20,355 bases of DNA from the NCBI GenBank assembly GCA_905221605.1, contig CAJNDS010001389.1, positions 1-20,355 of the forward strand, read 5' to 3'. The stretch's first letter is position 1. The number at the start of each line of letters is the position of its first letter. A program made the position numbers and the translations under genes. Origin of the DNA: Symbiodinium natans (Eukaryota; Sar; Dinophyceae; Suessiales; Symbiodiniaceae). This document shows, one piece after another, positions 1 to 8,453 of the stretch. A model generated the notes under the pieces. The model saw nothing but the letters and a program-made list of their open reading frames with translations, was not told the origin of the DNA and did no database searches.

Positions 1-131
1 GCACTTGCTGAGCGGCTGCGCGTGCAAGCGTACGGCGCAGACAGACAGAACAGATCTCTTGGGAACATGGAACATCACCAAGCCGAAGGCTACGGCTTTG
101 CAAGACCCAGACTTTGCTCTCTTCTACAATT
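1..131. other. Spacer downstream of B1 (left edge)
   Basis: Equivalent to the right part of the B-to-A spacers elsewhere in the array. It would lie between B1 and the promoter/signal exon of an A gene outside the window. It holds the AAGCCG/CGGCTT inverted repeat (80-85 and 93-98). An 8-bp extra segment close to the B1 stop codon is shared only with unit 4. Confidence 0.7.
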
Positions 132-1337
132 CTACACCAGCAAACCACGCGCTGCGATCACAGTCGCCCTTGCTTCTTGCAGCAGGGCAGTTTCCTGGGT
201 CACATCAAGAACTAGATCCAAGCCGGAGCGCCTGGCCTGCCGAGTTTGCCGAGTTTTGGCCATGGTACCATTGGCCTGGAGCAAGACAGACCCTGCTGGC
301 TTGCAGGAGCTCATGGCAGGCAATGCTCCAGCAAGCTCCACCACAACGGCCGACAAGGCTGCGTCTGCAGACTCCAGCGCAGGCAACTCGGCCGCCAACG
401 TCGCAGAAGCCTTCGGGTCGAAAGCATTCACCGCTACTGCAAAGAACTTGTCCCTGGCATCCGGGCTTTTCGCTGCTGCTGCACACGGCGCCAGCACGGG
501 CTGCAGCAAGCGCGTCAGGACTTGGATGGAGCGGACGCCGAAAAGCTTGTGGCCGCCCAGGACGCCCAGCGTTGGGTGAGCAGTCTGCATGACAAGCTTG
601 ACTGCTGACGTGGGTTTGGCCGCATCCAGTGGGATCTTCACATGTTTCAGAACATTCGCGTCCGTAGCAAACACCTGTAGCCACTCCCCCGGCCTTGCTC
701 CTGCCACGTGCACTGCAAAACCGGAAGGGACAAACTCGAAGTCGATATCCAGCACAGATCCACGCAGGGGCTCTCCAAAGTCCAAGAGCAAGGTGACGTC
801 ACCCGCCTCGCCCATCTTCGAGACCCAGTATGTGGACACCACACCGTCAATGGCAAGGGCCGCCCCGTGATGGGGATCCAACGTCGAGCTTGCCGAGGCT
901 GACGCTGCTGCTGCTGCGTTCACCACTGAGTTGGACCCTCCAAGATGGCTCACACACATGTTGCTCTGCGCCATTTTGATCTGGCCATTGGCCTGCAGCT
1001 CCCACTTCGGCACGCCGCCAGCCGCATCACACTGCACCAGCTCCATCGTGTCTGCATTTGTCTGGCCACGTGCGCTGAGACACTTTTTGGAGGCCGTGTG
1101 GACAAGGCTTCCATCTGTCGCCAAGCTCCAGATCTCCTTCCCGCTCAAGCTGGTCACGGCGCTCTCGCACGAGTCGAGCCACACACTCGCCCCAGCACCC
1201 ACCAAGCAAGTCTCATCCGCCGCAGTCACGCCGCTGACAAGCAAGAAATTGGCAGGAGTGGCAGCAGCAGCTGCGGCAGCTGCACTACTTCCAGGTGCAA
1301 GCAGCACACCAAGCAAAGCAAGCGGACACCGCAACAT
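132..1337 (-). CDS. B1: secreted ricin-type lectin / discoidin-domain protein
   Basis: Protein of 401 aa, probably a secreted or surface carbohydrate-binding/adhesion protein. Residues 1 to about 28 form a signal peptide (MLRCPLALLGVLLAPGSS, then an Ala run). Residues 36-133 are a ricin-B-like trefoil segment with five Cys (44, 57, 86, 103, 128) and two W-containing strands (KEIWSL, KWELQANGQIKM). It is about 100 aa, shorter than the usual 120-130. After an Ala/Ser linker (140-152), residues 148-274 read as an F5/8 C (discoidin) domain (AIDGVVSTYWVSK, then LLLDFGEPLRGSVLDIDFEF, ending GVRSIQVL). The tail (275-401) is Ala-rich, probably helical, with two Cys and a basic RQTRQARR stretch. The frame is open upstream to 1445, but Met at 1337 is chosen because it begins the signal peptide and a 7-nt spacer deletion in unit 2 breaks the upstream frame. 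The ricin-type fold here is a lectin domain; no toxin catalytic chain is present. Confidence 0.88.
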   Translation of the reverse strand: MLRCPLALLGVLLAPGSSAAAAAAAATPANFLLVSGVTAADETCLVGAGASVWLDSCESAVTSLSGKEIWSLATDGSLVHTASKKCLSARGQTNADTMELVQCDAAGGVPKWELQANGQIKMAQSNMCVSHLGGSNSVVNAAAAASASASSTLDPHHGAALAIDGVVSTYWVSKMGEAGDVTLLLDFGEPLRGSVLDIDFEFVPSGFAVHVAGARPGEWLQVFATDANVLKHVKIPLDAAKPTSAVKLVMQTAHPTLGVLGGHKLFGVRSIQVLTRLLQPVLAPCAAAAKSPDARDKFFAVAVNAFDPKASATLAAELPALESADAALSAVVVELAGALPAMSSCKPAGSVLLQANGTMAKTRQTRQARRSGLDLVLDVTQETALLQEARATVIAARGLLV

Positions 1338-1602
1338 CCAGGAATGAAAATGAGTAGCTGAGTGAATCTGTCCTGAGGTCTGCCTCTGTGTTCCACAGCT
1401 ACACATCAACGCAAGAAAAACGCTCGCCAGTGAACAACACCACACGCATAGATCGGTTGGCTAAGCTCAAAACAAAAAACAAAAAACTAAGCAGGCAAGT
1501 CGTGACCAACCACAAGCAAGCCGAAAGTGACAAGGCAAAACGCTCACCACAACACGCTGCAACCATGGTTGCCCCAGAGGTACAGAGTAGCCTGCAAGAC
1601 TT
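1338..1602 (-). promoter_or_regulatory. A1-B1 spacer: 3' end of A1 and presumed promoter/5' leader of B1
   Basis: Only 265 bp separate the A1 stop codon from the B1 start on the minus strand, so the A 3' UTR and the B promoter or trans-splice region must share it. Read on the minus strand it holds a T-rich tract (about 1467-1492: TTAG, then T6 G T6 G T4), and nearer the gene TTTTTCTTGCG leading to a TAG at about 1400, a possible splice acceptor. No TATA box or AATAAA signal was recognised. Confidence 0.45.
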
Positions 1603-2464
1603 TCACAGATTTGTTGGTGGTCCGATGGGGTTGCCGTGCCCAGCGCAAGTCAGCAGCAGTGACTCCTGCGGCGCACAGAATACGTCGTCTCCTGCTGACA
1701 TGGAGCACTCCAGCACGGTCGTCTCGGAGCCACCGCAAGTCAACTCCGACACCTGTGGCGGCACTGCCCCACACGTCTCCTTGGACGTGCAACTGGCAAA
1801 GCCTGCAGATCCAGAGTACCCCATCTGCTTGCAAGCCACAGAGGCAGAGCCACTGGTGAAGCCAAGCTTGCACACGGGCGCCCACACTTGCGAGGCGGCC
1901 CGGAACATCTCCAGCCGACCAGCCTCGCCGGGCAGGGCCGGAGCGCCGGCACCGCCAACCAGGCGCAGCTCGCCGTCTGAAAACGCCTTCAAGGAGGTCA
2001 TGCCACAGAAAACAATGGCATCGCTGCTGTGGCTCAGGCACGAGTCGTCTACTTCTTCTGAGCTGCACTCATCGACACTGAGCTCTGCTCCCGAACATTT
2101 CAAGTTCTTCACGGCAACGGGAGACCCCACTGCGCCACACCAACTCAAACCTCCATACTTGGCACATGGCGATGGGCTCAAGACGCCAAAATCATAGCCG
2201 ATCTGTTTGCATGCCACGTTGGCTGCCTCGGCATTCATCTCGCACACGGACCCGTACGATCCAGAGCTCGTCTGCACTTCCAGAAGTCCAGAGTTCGCAC
2301 GACGACCCGCCGCCATGACACGGACGTTGGCGCGCTCCGCCCTGCTCAAGACCTCTTGCAAACAAGATTGCCACAACCGTCACAACCTAGAACAGGCTGC
2401 TTTGTGGCTGCACCAGCTGGGCAGCAAGGAGACACCCCACGGCAGAAGCACGAAGAAGTGACAT
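1603..2464 (-). CDS. A1: secreted protein with two SRCR domains (two exons)
   Basis: Proposed as exon 1 at 2414-2464 and exon 2 at 1603-2352, giving 266 aa. Exon 1 encodes a signal peptide (MSLLRASAVGCLLAAQL); its frame ends in TAG at 2387, while the SRCR frame opens only after a TGA, so splicing is needed. A 61-nt intron (GTGCAG...CAAGAG, 2353-2413, phase 0) joins them. SRCR domain 1 spans about 38-133, with Cys at 54, 65, 80, 89, 103, 113, 122 and 133 and the family motif VACKQIGY. SRCR domain 2 spans about 144-253, with Cys at 178, 191, 205, 211, 223, 233, 243 and 253, GELRLVGG and VACKQMGY. Eight Cys each is the group-B pattern. SRCR domains bind proteins or polyanions outside the cell. 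The stop follows the short tail GNPIGPPTNL. Unlike units 2-4, it has Ser for Gly at 204. The exon join is inferred; the domains are clear. Confidence 0.82.
2353..2413 (-). other. Proposed 61-nt intron splitting the A1 signal peptide from the SRCR domains
   Basis: Minus strand, donor CTG^GTGCAG and acceptor GCAAGAG^GTC, phase 0. It removes both the TAG ending the signal-peptide frame and the TGA opening the SRCR frame. Same sites in units 2-4 (5343-5403, 8021-8081, 10991-11051). An acceptor 2 nt earlier (CAAG) would break the frame. Canonical GT-AG is assumed. Confidence 0.55.
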
Positions 2465-2786
2465 CACAGCAAGCAGCAGCAAGCGTGGGAAATGTTGGAG
2501 TCTGTGACTTGTGAGATCTTTGTCTTTGGCCACACAATTCTCAGACAAGAGCCCACAAACACTGTGACATAGTAACTTCATGTAGTTTCATTGCACCCGT
2601 ACACGCTCTTGTATTCTTGTAGACGAGCATGTGAGCGTTCGTTTCACGCACTTGCATGCACTTGCTGGGGGCTGCGCGCGCACGCGTACAGCGCCGAGAG
2701 ACAGCACAGATCTCTTGGGAACACGGAACATCACCAAGCCGAACGCTACGGCTTTGCAAGACCCAGGACCCAGACTTTGCTCTCTT
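2465..2786 (-). promoter_or_regulatory. B2-A1 spacer: 3' UTR of B2 and presumed promoter of A1
   Basis: A 322-bp spacer, no coding potential beyond a short chance frame upstream of the A1 signal peptide. It contains an inverted repeat just after B2 (AAGCCG at 2736-2741, CGGCTT at 2749-2754) and TG/CA-rich sequence around 2590-2690. A 7-bp duplication (GACCCAG, near 2762-2775) is found only in this unit. No TATA box seen. Confidence 0.5.
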
Positions 2787-3995
2787 CTACACCAGCAAAC
2801 CACGCGCTGCGATCACAGTCGCCCTTGCTTCTTGCAGCAGGGCAGTTTCCTGGGTCACATCAAGCACTAGATCCAAGCCGGAGCGCCTGGCCTGCCGAGT
2901 TTGCCGAGTTTTGGCCATGGTACCATTGGCCTGGAGAAAGACAGGCCCTGCTGGCTTGCAGGAGCTCATGGCAGGCAATGCTCCAGCAAGCTCCACCACA
3001 ACGGCCGACAAGGCCGCATCTGCAGACTCCAGCGCAGGCAACTCGGCCGCCAACGTCGCAGAAGCCTTCGGGTCGAAAGCATTCACCGCTACTGCAAAGA
3101 ACTTGTCCCTGGCATCCAGGCTTTTCGCTGCCGCTGCACACGGCAGCAGCACGGGCTGCAGCAGGCGCGCCAGGACTTGGATGGAGCGGACGCCGAAAAG
3201 CTTGTGGCCGCCCAGGACGCCCAGCGTTGGGTGAGCAGTCTGCATGACAAGCTTGACTGCTGACGTGGGTTTGGCCGCATCCAGTGGGATCTTCACATGT
3301 TTCAGAACATTCGCGTCCGTAGCAAACACCTGTAGCCACTCCCCCGGCCTGGCTCCTGCCACGTGCACTGCAAAACTGGAAGGGACAAACTCGAAGTCGA
3401 TATCCAGCACAGATACACGCAGGGGCTCTGCAAAGTCCAAGAGCAAGGTGACGTCACCCGCCTCGCCCATCTTCGAGACCCAGTACGTGGACGCCACACC
3501 GTCAATGGCAAGGGCCGCCCCGTGATGGGGATCCAACGTCGAGCTTGCCGAGGCTGACGCTGCTGCTGCTGCGTTCACCACTGAGTTGGACCCTCCAAGA
3601 TGGCTCACACACATGTTGCTCTGCGCCATTTTGATCTGGCCATTGGCCTGCAGCTCCCACTTCGGCACGCCGCCAGCCGCATCACACTGCACCAGCTCCA
3701 TTGGCGTGTCTGCATTTGTCTGGCCACGTGTGCTGAGACACTTTTTGGAGGCCGTGTGGACAAGGCTTCCATCTGTCGCCAAGCTCCAGATCTCCTTCCC
3801 GCTCAGGCTGGTCACGGCGCTCTCGCACGAGTCGAGCCACACACTCGCCCCAGCACCCACCAAGCAAGTCTCATCCGCCGCAGTCACGCCGCTGACAAGC
3901 AAGAAATTGGCAGGAGCGGCAGCAGCAGCTGTGGCAGCTGCACTGCTTCCGGACGCAAGCAGCACACCAAGCAAAGCAAGCGGACACCGCAACAT
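2787..3995 (-). CDS. B2: secreted ricin-type lectin / discoidin-domain protein
   Basis: Protein of 402 aa, one residue longer than B1 because of an in-frame codon (NADTPMELV instead of NADTMELV). Signal peptide MLRCPLALLGVLLASGSS. This is the most divergent intact B copy: DFAEPLRVSVLDIDFEFVPSS in place of DFGEPLRGSVLDIDFEFVPSG within the discoidin domain, VLARLLQPVLLPC after it, and GPVFLQ in the tail. The 7-bp spacer deletion just upstream changes the frame before the start, which supports starting at 3995. Downstream on the same strand lies A1. All five lectin Cys and the discoidin core are retained, so it is probably functional. Confidence 0.87.
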   Translation of the reverse strand: MLRCPLALLGVLLASGSSAAATAAAAAPANFLLVSGVTAADETCLVGAGASVWLDSCESAVTSLSGKEIWSLATDGSLVHTASKKCLSTRGQTNADTPMELVQCDAAGGVPKWELQANGQIKMAQSNMCVSHLGGSNSVVNAAAAASASASSTLDPHHGAALAIDGVASTYWVSKMGEAGDVTLLLDFAEPLRVSVLDIDFEFVPSSFAVHVAGARPGEWLQVFATDANVLKHVKIPLDAAKPTSAVKLVMQTAHPTLGVLGGHKLFGVRSIQVLARLLQPVLLPCAAAAKSLDARDKFFAVAVNAFDPKASATLAAELPALESADAALSAVVVELAGALPAMSSCKPAGPVFLQANGTMAKTRQTRQARRSGLDLVLDVTQETALLQEARATVIAARGLLV

Positions 3996-4262
3996 CCAGC
4001 AATGAAAATGAATGAATCTGTCCTGCAGTCTGCCTCTGTGTTCCACAGCTACACATCAACGCAAGAAAAACGCTCGCCAGTGAACAACACCACACGCATA
4101 GATCGGTTGGCTAAGCTCAAAACAAAAAACAAAAAACTAAGCAGGCAAGTCGTGACCAACCACAAGCAAGCCGAAAGTGACAAGGCAAAACGCTCACCAC
4201 AACACGCTGCAACCATGGTTGCCCCAGAGGTACAGAGTAGCCTGCAAGACTTTCACAGATTT
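3996..4262 (-). promoter_or_regulatory. A2-B2 spacer: presumed promoter/leader of B2
   Basis: Equivalent to the 1338-1602 spacer, with the same T-rich tract (minus strand, about 4118-4143), and lacking 7 bp next to the B2 start. Its distal end is interrupted at 4263 by a dispersed element, so the spacer between A2 and B2 is effectively lengthened. Confidence 0.45.
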
Positions 4263-4602
4263 GTCTCTATGTTTTCTACTATATGCAAGAAACCCACCCG
4301 CCAGCCCTCACTGCCGTGACACCCACATGCAGACAACTCGCGCTCTGATCTTTTCTACCAGGGATGCGCAGTTGAAGGCTTGTGACATCCTCTCGTTTTG
4401 AGAGTCTAGCATGGAACCACAAATTTCCCGGAGGCGAATGGGGCGGTGGTGGGCAGCTAAACGCGGCTAGGATCCCTTTCTGCCCGGGGCCTATTCACAA
4501 ACTGTACCCGGCTCGAGCAGCTAGCCGCGCTCGGATTTATACCATACAAGATCAAACCCACGAGACGACTCATGTGCTTCGCTTCGCTCCGCACAATTTA
4601 GC
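4263..4602 (+). mobile_element. Dispersed element copy E-a inserted at the 3' end of A2
   Basis: About 340 bp absent from this position in all other units: unit 1 reads straight through as acagatttgttggtgg. It starts GTCTCTAT and ends ...GCTTCGCTTCGCTCCGCAC...TTTAGC. A GT is found at both edges (4263-4264 and 4603-4604), so a 2-bp target duplication is possible. It shares with 9817-10119, 15519-15790 and 18823-19179 the ordered blocks CCCACCCGCC, GGGATGCGC, GGCGGTGG(C/T)GGG and a GCTTCGCT(A/C)CGC end. It has no protein-coding frame of its own, so it is non-autonomous (SINE- or MITE-like); the class is not decided. Strand is given by the order of blocks only. Confidence 0.75.
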
Positions 4603-5454
4603 GTTGGTGGTCCGATGGGGTTGCCGTGCCCAGCGCAAGTCAGCAGCAGTGACTCCTGCGGCGCACAGAATACGTCGTCTCCTGCTGACATGGAGCACTC
4701 CAGCACGGCCGTCTCGGAGCCACCGCAAGTCAACTCCGACACCTCTGGCGGCACTGCCCCACACGTCTCCTTGGACGTGCAACCGGCAAAGCCTGCAGAT
4801 CCAGAGTACCCCATCTGCTTGCAAGCCACAGAGGCAGAGCCACTGGTGAAGCCAAGCTTGCACACGGGCGCCCACACTTGCGAGGCGGCCCGGAACATCT
4901 CCAGCCGACCAGCCTCGCCGGGCAGGGCCGGAGCGCCGGCACCGCCAACCAGGCGCAGCTCGCCGTCTGAAAACGCCTGCAAGGAGGTCATGCCACAGAA
5001 AACAATGGCATCGCTGGTGTGGCTCAGGCACGAGTCATCTACTTCTTCTGAGCTGCACTCATCGACACTGAGCTCTGCTCCCGAACATTTCAAGTTCTTC
5101 ACGGCAACGGGAGACCCCGCTGCGCCACACCAACTCAAACCTCCATACTTGGCACACGGCGACGGGCTCAAGACGCCAAAATCATAGCCGATCTGTTTGC
5201 ATGCCACGTTGGCTGCCTCGGCATTCATCTCGCACACGGACCCGTACGATCCAGAGCTCGTCTGCACTTCCAGAAGTCCAGAGTTCGCACGACGACCCGC
5301 CGCCATGATACGGACGTTGGCGCGCTCCGCCCTGCTCAAGACCTCTTGCAAACAAGATTGCCACAACCGTCACAACCTAGAACAGGCTGCTTTGTGGCTG
5401 CACCAGCTCGGCAGCAAGGAGACAGCCCACGGCAGAAGCACGCAGAAGTGACAT
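4521..5454 (-). CDS. A2: two-SRCR secreted protein with element-derived C terminus
   Basis: Exon 1 at 5404-5454 (signal peptide, ending LLAAEL instead of LLAAQL) and exon 2 at 4521-5342 by the unit-1 model; about 290 aa. Both SRCR domains have all eight Cys. The normal last codons (TNL, stop) are interrupted by the element at 4263-4602. Reading continues into the element for 26 residues beginning LNCAERSEAHESSRG and ending YKSERG, with a TAG at 4521. The new tail adds a Cys. Differences from A1 include SLQAF for SLKAF, SHTSD for SHSSD and GSETAV for GSETTV. Loss of the normal 3' end may affect transcript processing. Either a tolerated C-terminal extension or the first step to a pseudogene. 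Confidence 0.8.
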
Positions 5455-5767
5455 CACAGCAAGCAGCAGAAAGCGTGGGATATGTTGGAGTCTGTGACTT
5501 TTGAGATCTTTATCTTTGGCCACACAAATCTCAAACAAGCGCCCACAAACACTGTGACACAGTAACTTCATGTAGCTTCATTGCACCTGCACACACTGTT
5601 GTCTTCTTGTAGACTGCACACGTGCATGTGAGCGTTCGCTTCATGCACTTGCTGAGCGGCTGCGCGTGCACGCGTACAGCGCCGAGAGACAGCACAGATC
5701 TCTTGGGAACACGGTACATCACCAAGCCGAAGGCTATGGCTTTGCAAGACCCAGACTTTGCTCTCTT
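5455..5767 (-). promoter_or_regulatory. B3-A2 spacer
   Basis: A 313-bp spacer between B3 and A2. Most of it, together with the adjoining A2 5' end, reads identically by eye to the corresponding part of unit 3 (5177-5713 against 7855-8391). No gene seen in it. Confidence 0.5.
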
Positions 5768-6976
5768 CTACACCAGCAAACCACGCGCTGCGATCACAGT
5801 CGCCCTTGCTTCTTGCAGCAGGGCAGTTTCCTGGGTCACATCAAGCACTAGATCCAAGCCGGAGCGCCTGGCCTGCCGAGTTTGCCGAGTTTTGGCCATG
5901 GTACCATTGGCCTGGAGCAAGACAGACCCTGCTGGCTTGCAGGAGCTCATGGCAGGCAATGCTCCAGCAAGCTCCACCACAACGGCCGACAAGGCCGCGT
6001 CTGCAGACTCCAGCGCAGGCAACTCGGCCGCCAACGTCGCAGAAGCCTTCGGGTCGAAAGCATTCACCGCTACTGCAAAGAACTTGTCCCTGGCATCCGG
6101 GCTTTTCGCTGCTGCTGCACACGGCACCAGCACAGGCTGCAGCAAGCGCGTCAGGACTTTGATGGAGCGGACGCCGAAAAGCTTGTGGCCGCCCAGGACG
6201 CCCAACGTTGGGTGAGCAGTCTGCATGACAAGCTTGACTGCTGACGTGGGTTTGGCCGCATCCAGTGGGATCTTCACATGTTTCAGAACATTCGCGTCCG
6301 TAGCAAACACCTGTAGCCACTCCCCCGGCCTTGCTCCTGCCACGTGCACTGCAAAACCGGAAGGGACAAACTCGAAGTCGATATCCAGCACAGATCCACG
6401 CAGGGGCTCTCCAAAGTCTACGAGCAAGGTGACGTCACCCGCCTCGCCCATCTTCGAGACCCAGTATGTGGACGCCACACCGTCAATAGCAAGGGCCGCC
6501 CCGTGATGGGGATCCAATGTCGAGCTTGCCGAGGCTGACGCTGCTGCTGCTGCGTTCACCACTGAGTTGGACCCTCCAAGATGGCTCACACACATGTTGC
6601 TCTGCGCCATTTTGATCTGGCCATTGGGCTGCAGCTCCCACTTCGGCACGCCGCCAGCCGCATCACACTGCACCAGCTCCATCGGCGTGTCTGCATTTGT
6701 CTGGCCACGTGTGCTGAGACACTTTTTGGAGGCCGTGTGGACAAGGCTTCCGTCTGTCGCCAAGCTCCAGATCTCCTTCCCGCTCAGGCTGGTCACGGCG
6801 CTCTCGCACGAGTCGAGCCACACACTCGCCCCAGCACCCACCAAGCAAGTCTCATCCGCCGCAGTCACGCCGCTGACAAGCAAGAAATTGGCAGGAGCGG
6901 CAGCAGCAGCTGTGGCAGCTGCGCTGCTTCCAGATGCAAGCAGCACACCAAACAAAGCAAGCGGACACCGCAACAT
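5768..6976 (-). CDS. B3: secreted ricin-type lectin / discoidin-domain protein
   Basis: 402 aa, start MLRCPLALFGVLLASGSS (Phe in the signal peptide hydrophobic core). Lectin segment as in B1 but WELQPNGQ instead of WELQANGQ. In the discoidin domain LLVDFGEP replaces LLLDFGEP; the domain ends RSIKVLTRLL, a Lys shared only with B5. PVLVPC begins the tail. All Cys are kept and the frame is intact. It includes the TPM in-frame codon. Upstream on the coding strand is an expanded AAAC repeat in the spacer. Confidence 0.88.
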   Translation of the reverse strand: MLRCPLALFGVLLASGSSAAATAAAAAPANFLLVSGVTAADETCLVGAGASVWLDSCESAVTSLSGKEIWSLATDGSLVHTASKKCLSTRGQTNADTPMELVQCDAAGGVPKWELQPNGQIKMAQSNMCVSHLGGSNSVVNAAAAASASASSTLDPHHGAALAIDGVASTYWVSKMGEAGDVTLLVDFGEPLRGSVLDIDFEFVPSGFAVHVAGARPGEWLQVFATDANVLKHVKIPLDAAKPTSAVKLVMQTAHPTLGVLGGHKLFGVRSIKVLTRLLQPVLVPCAAAAKSPDARDKFFAVAVNAFDPKASATLAAELPALESADAALSAVVVELAGALPAMSSCKPAGSVLLQANGTMAKTRQTRQARRSGLDLVLDVTQETALLQEARATVIAARGLLV

Positions 6977-7115
6977 CCAGCAATGAAAATGAGTAGCTGA
7001 ATGAATCTGTCCTGAGGTCTGCCTCTGTGTTCCACAGCTACACATCAACGCAAGAAAAACGCTCGTCAGTGAACAACACCACACGCATAGATCGGTTGGC
7101 CAAGCTCAAAACAAG

Positions 7116-7161
7116 CAAACAAACAAACAAACAAACAAACAAACAAACAAACAAACAAACA
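7116..7161. repeat. (CAAA)n microsatellite in the A3-B3 spacer
   Basis: About eleven and a half uninterrupted CAAA units, replacing the shorter A-rich stretch seen in units 1 and 2 at the same place. On the minus (gene) strand this is (TTTG)n, about 140 bp upstream of the B3 start. The surrounding spacer (6977-7270) otherwise matches unit 1. Confidence 0.95.
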
Positions 7162-7270
7162 GGCAAGTCGTGACCAACCACAAGCAAGCCGAAAGTGACA
7201 AGGCAAAACGCTCACCACAACACGCTGCAACCATGGTTGCCCCAGAGGTACAGAGTAGCCTGCAAGCCTT

Positions 7271-8132
7271 TCACAGATTTGTTGGTGGTCCGATGGGATT
7301 GCCGTGCCCAGCGCAAGTCAGCAGCAGTGACTCTTGGGGCGCACAGAATACGTCGTCTCCTGCTGACATGGAGCACTCCAGCACGGTCGTCTCGGAGCCA
7401 CCGCAAGTCAACTCCGACACCTCTGGCGGCACTGCCCCACACGTATCTTTGGACGTGCAACCGGCAAAGCCTGCAGATCCAGAGTACCCCATCTGCTTGC
7501 AAGCCACAGAGGCAGAGCCACTGGTGAAGCCAAGCTTGCACACGGGCGCCCACACTTGCGAGGCGGCCCGGAACATCTCCAGCCGACCAGCCTCGCCGGG
7601 CAGGGCCGGAGCGCCGGCACCGCCAACCAGGCGCAGCTCGCCGTCTGAAAACGCCTTCAAAGAGGTCATGCCACAGAAAACAATGGCATCGCTGCTGTGG
7701 CTCAGGCACGAGTCATCTACTTCTTCTGAGCTGCACTCATCGACACTGAGCTCTGCTCCCGAACATTTCAAGTTCTTCACGGCAACGGGAGACCCCGCTG
7801 CGCCACACCAACTCAAACCTCCATACTTGGCACACGGCGACGGGCTCAAGACGCCAAAATCATAGCCGATCTGTTTGCATGCCACGTTGGCTGCCTCGGC
7901 ATTCATCTCGCACACGGACCCGTACGATCCAGAGCTCGTCTGCACTTCCAGAAGTCCAGAGTTCGCACGACGACCCGCCGCCATGATACGGACGTTGGCG
8001 CGCTCCGCCCTGCTCAAGACCTCTTGCAAACAAGATTGCCACAACCGTCACAACCTAGAACAGGCTGCTTTGTGGCTGCACCAGCTCGGCAGCAAGGAGA
8101 CAGCCCACGGCAGAAGCACGCAGAAGTGACAT
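7271..8132 (-). CDS. A3: secreted protein with two SRCR domains
   Basis: Exon 1 at 8082-8132 and exon 2 at 7271-8020; 266 aa. Signal peptide as in A2 (LLAAEL). The N-terminal part (VRIMAAGRR) and the whole 5' flank match A2, not A1 or A4. Distinctive change in SRCR domain 2: SKDTCGAVPPEV (others have SKETCGAVPP). Sixteen Cys present, normal ending GPPTNL. Next to B3 downstream (294-bp spacer). Confidence 0.83.
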
Positions 8133-8453
8133 CACAGCAAGCAGCAGAAAGCGTGGGATATGTTGGAGTCTGTGACTTTTGAGATCTTTATCTTTGGCCA
8201 CACAAATCTCAAACAAGCGCCCACAAACACTGTGACACAGTAACTTCATGTAGCTTCATTGCACCTGCACACACTGTTGTCTTCTTGTAGACTGCACACG
8301 TGCATGTGAGCGTTCGCTTCATGCACTTGCTGAGCGGCTGCGCGTGCACGCGTACAGCGCCGAGAGACAGCACAGATCTCTTGGGAACACGGAACATCAC
8401 CAAGCCGAAGGCTACGGCTTTGCAAGACCCAGACTTTGCTCTCTTCTACAATT
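8133..8453 (-). promoter_or_regulatory. B4-A3 spacer
   Basis: A 321-bp spacer like those of the other units, with the AAGCCG/CGGCTT inverted repeat following the B4 stop. It has the 8-bp extra segment next to the stop that is otherwise found only in unit 1. No gene seen. Confidence 0.5.

Noticed and set aside
205-684. Repeated 159-codon minus-strand frame and 120- to 200-codon plus-strand frames recurring in every unit
   Set aside because: They overlap the B gene in other frames and recur only because the units are copies; no domain is recognisable in them.
953-980. CCATTTTGATCTGGCC as a dinoflagellate spliced-leader relic
   Set aside because: Only partly similar to the spliced leader and lies inside the lectin coding sequence.
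132-1337. B genes as ricin-like toxins
   Set aside because: Only the lectin fold is present; there is no ribosome-inactivating chain, and the rest is a discoidin domain.
1338-1445. N-terminal extension of B1 starting MWCCSLASVF
   Set aside because: Out of frame in unit 2 because of a 7-bp deletion and changed in unit 4; the signal peptide begins at the internal Met.
1388-2197. Plus-strand frames of 230-270 codons opposite the A genes
   Set aside because: Antisense shadows of the SRCR coding sequence; their length follows from the codon use of the real gene, and they lack family motifs.
4263-4602. The element in A2 as a newly gained intron (introner)
   Set aside because: On the gene strand no GT-AG or GC-AG pair at the edges restores the original reading exactly; the copies elsewhere lie outside genes.
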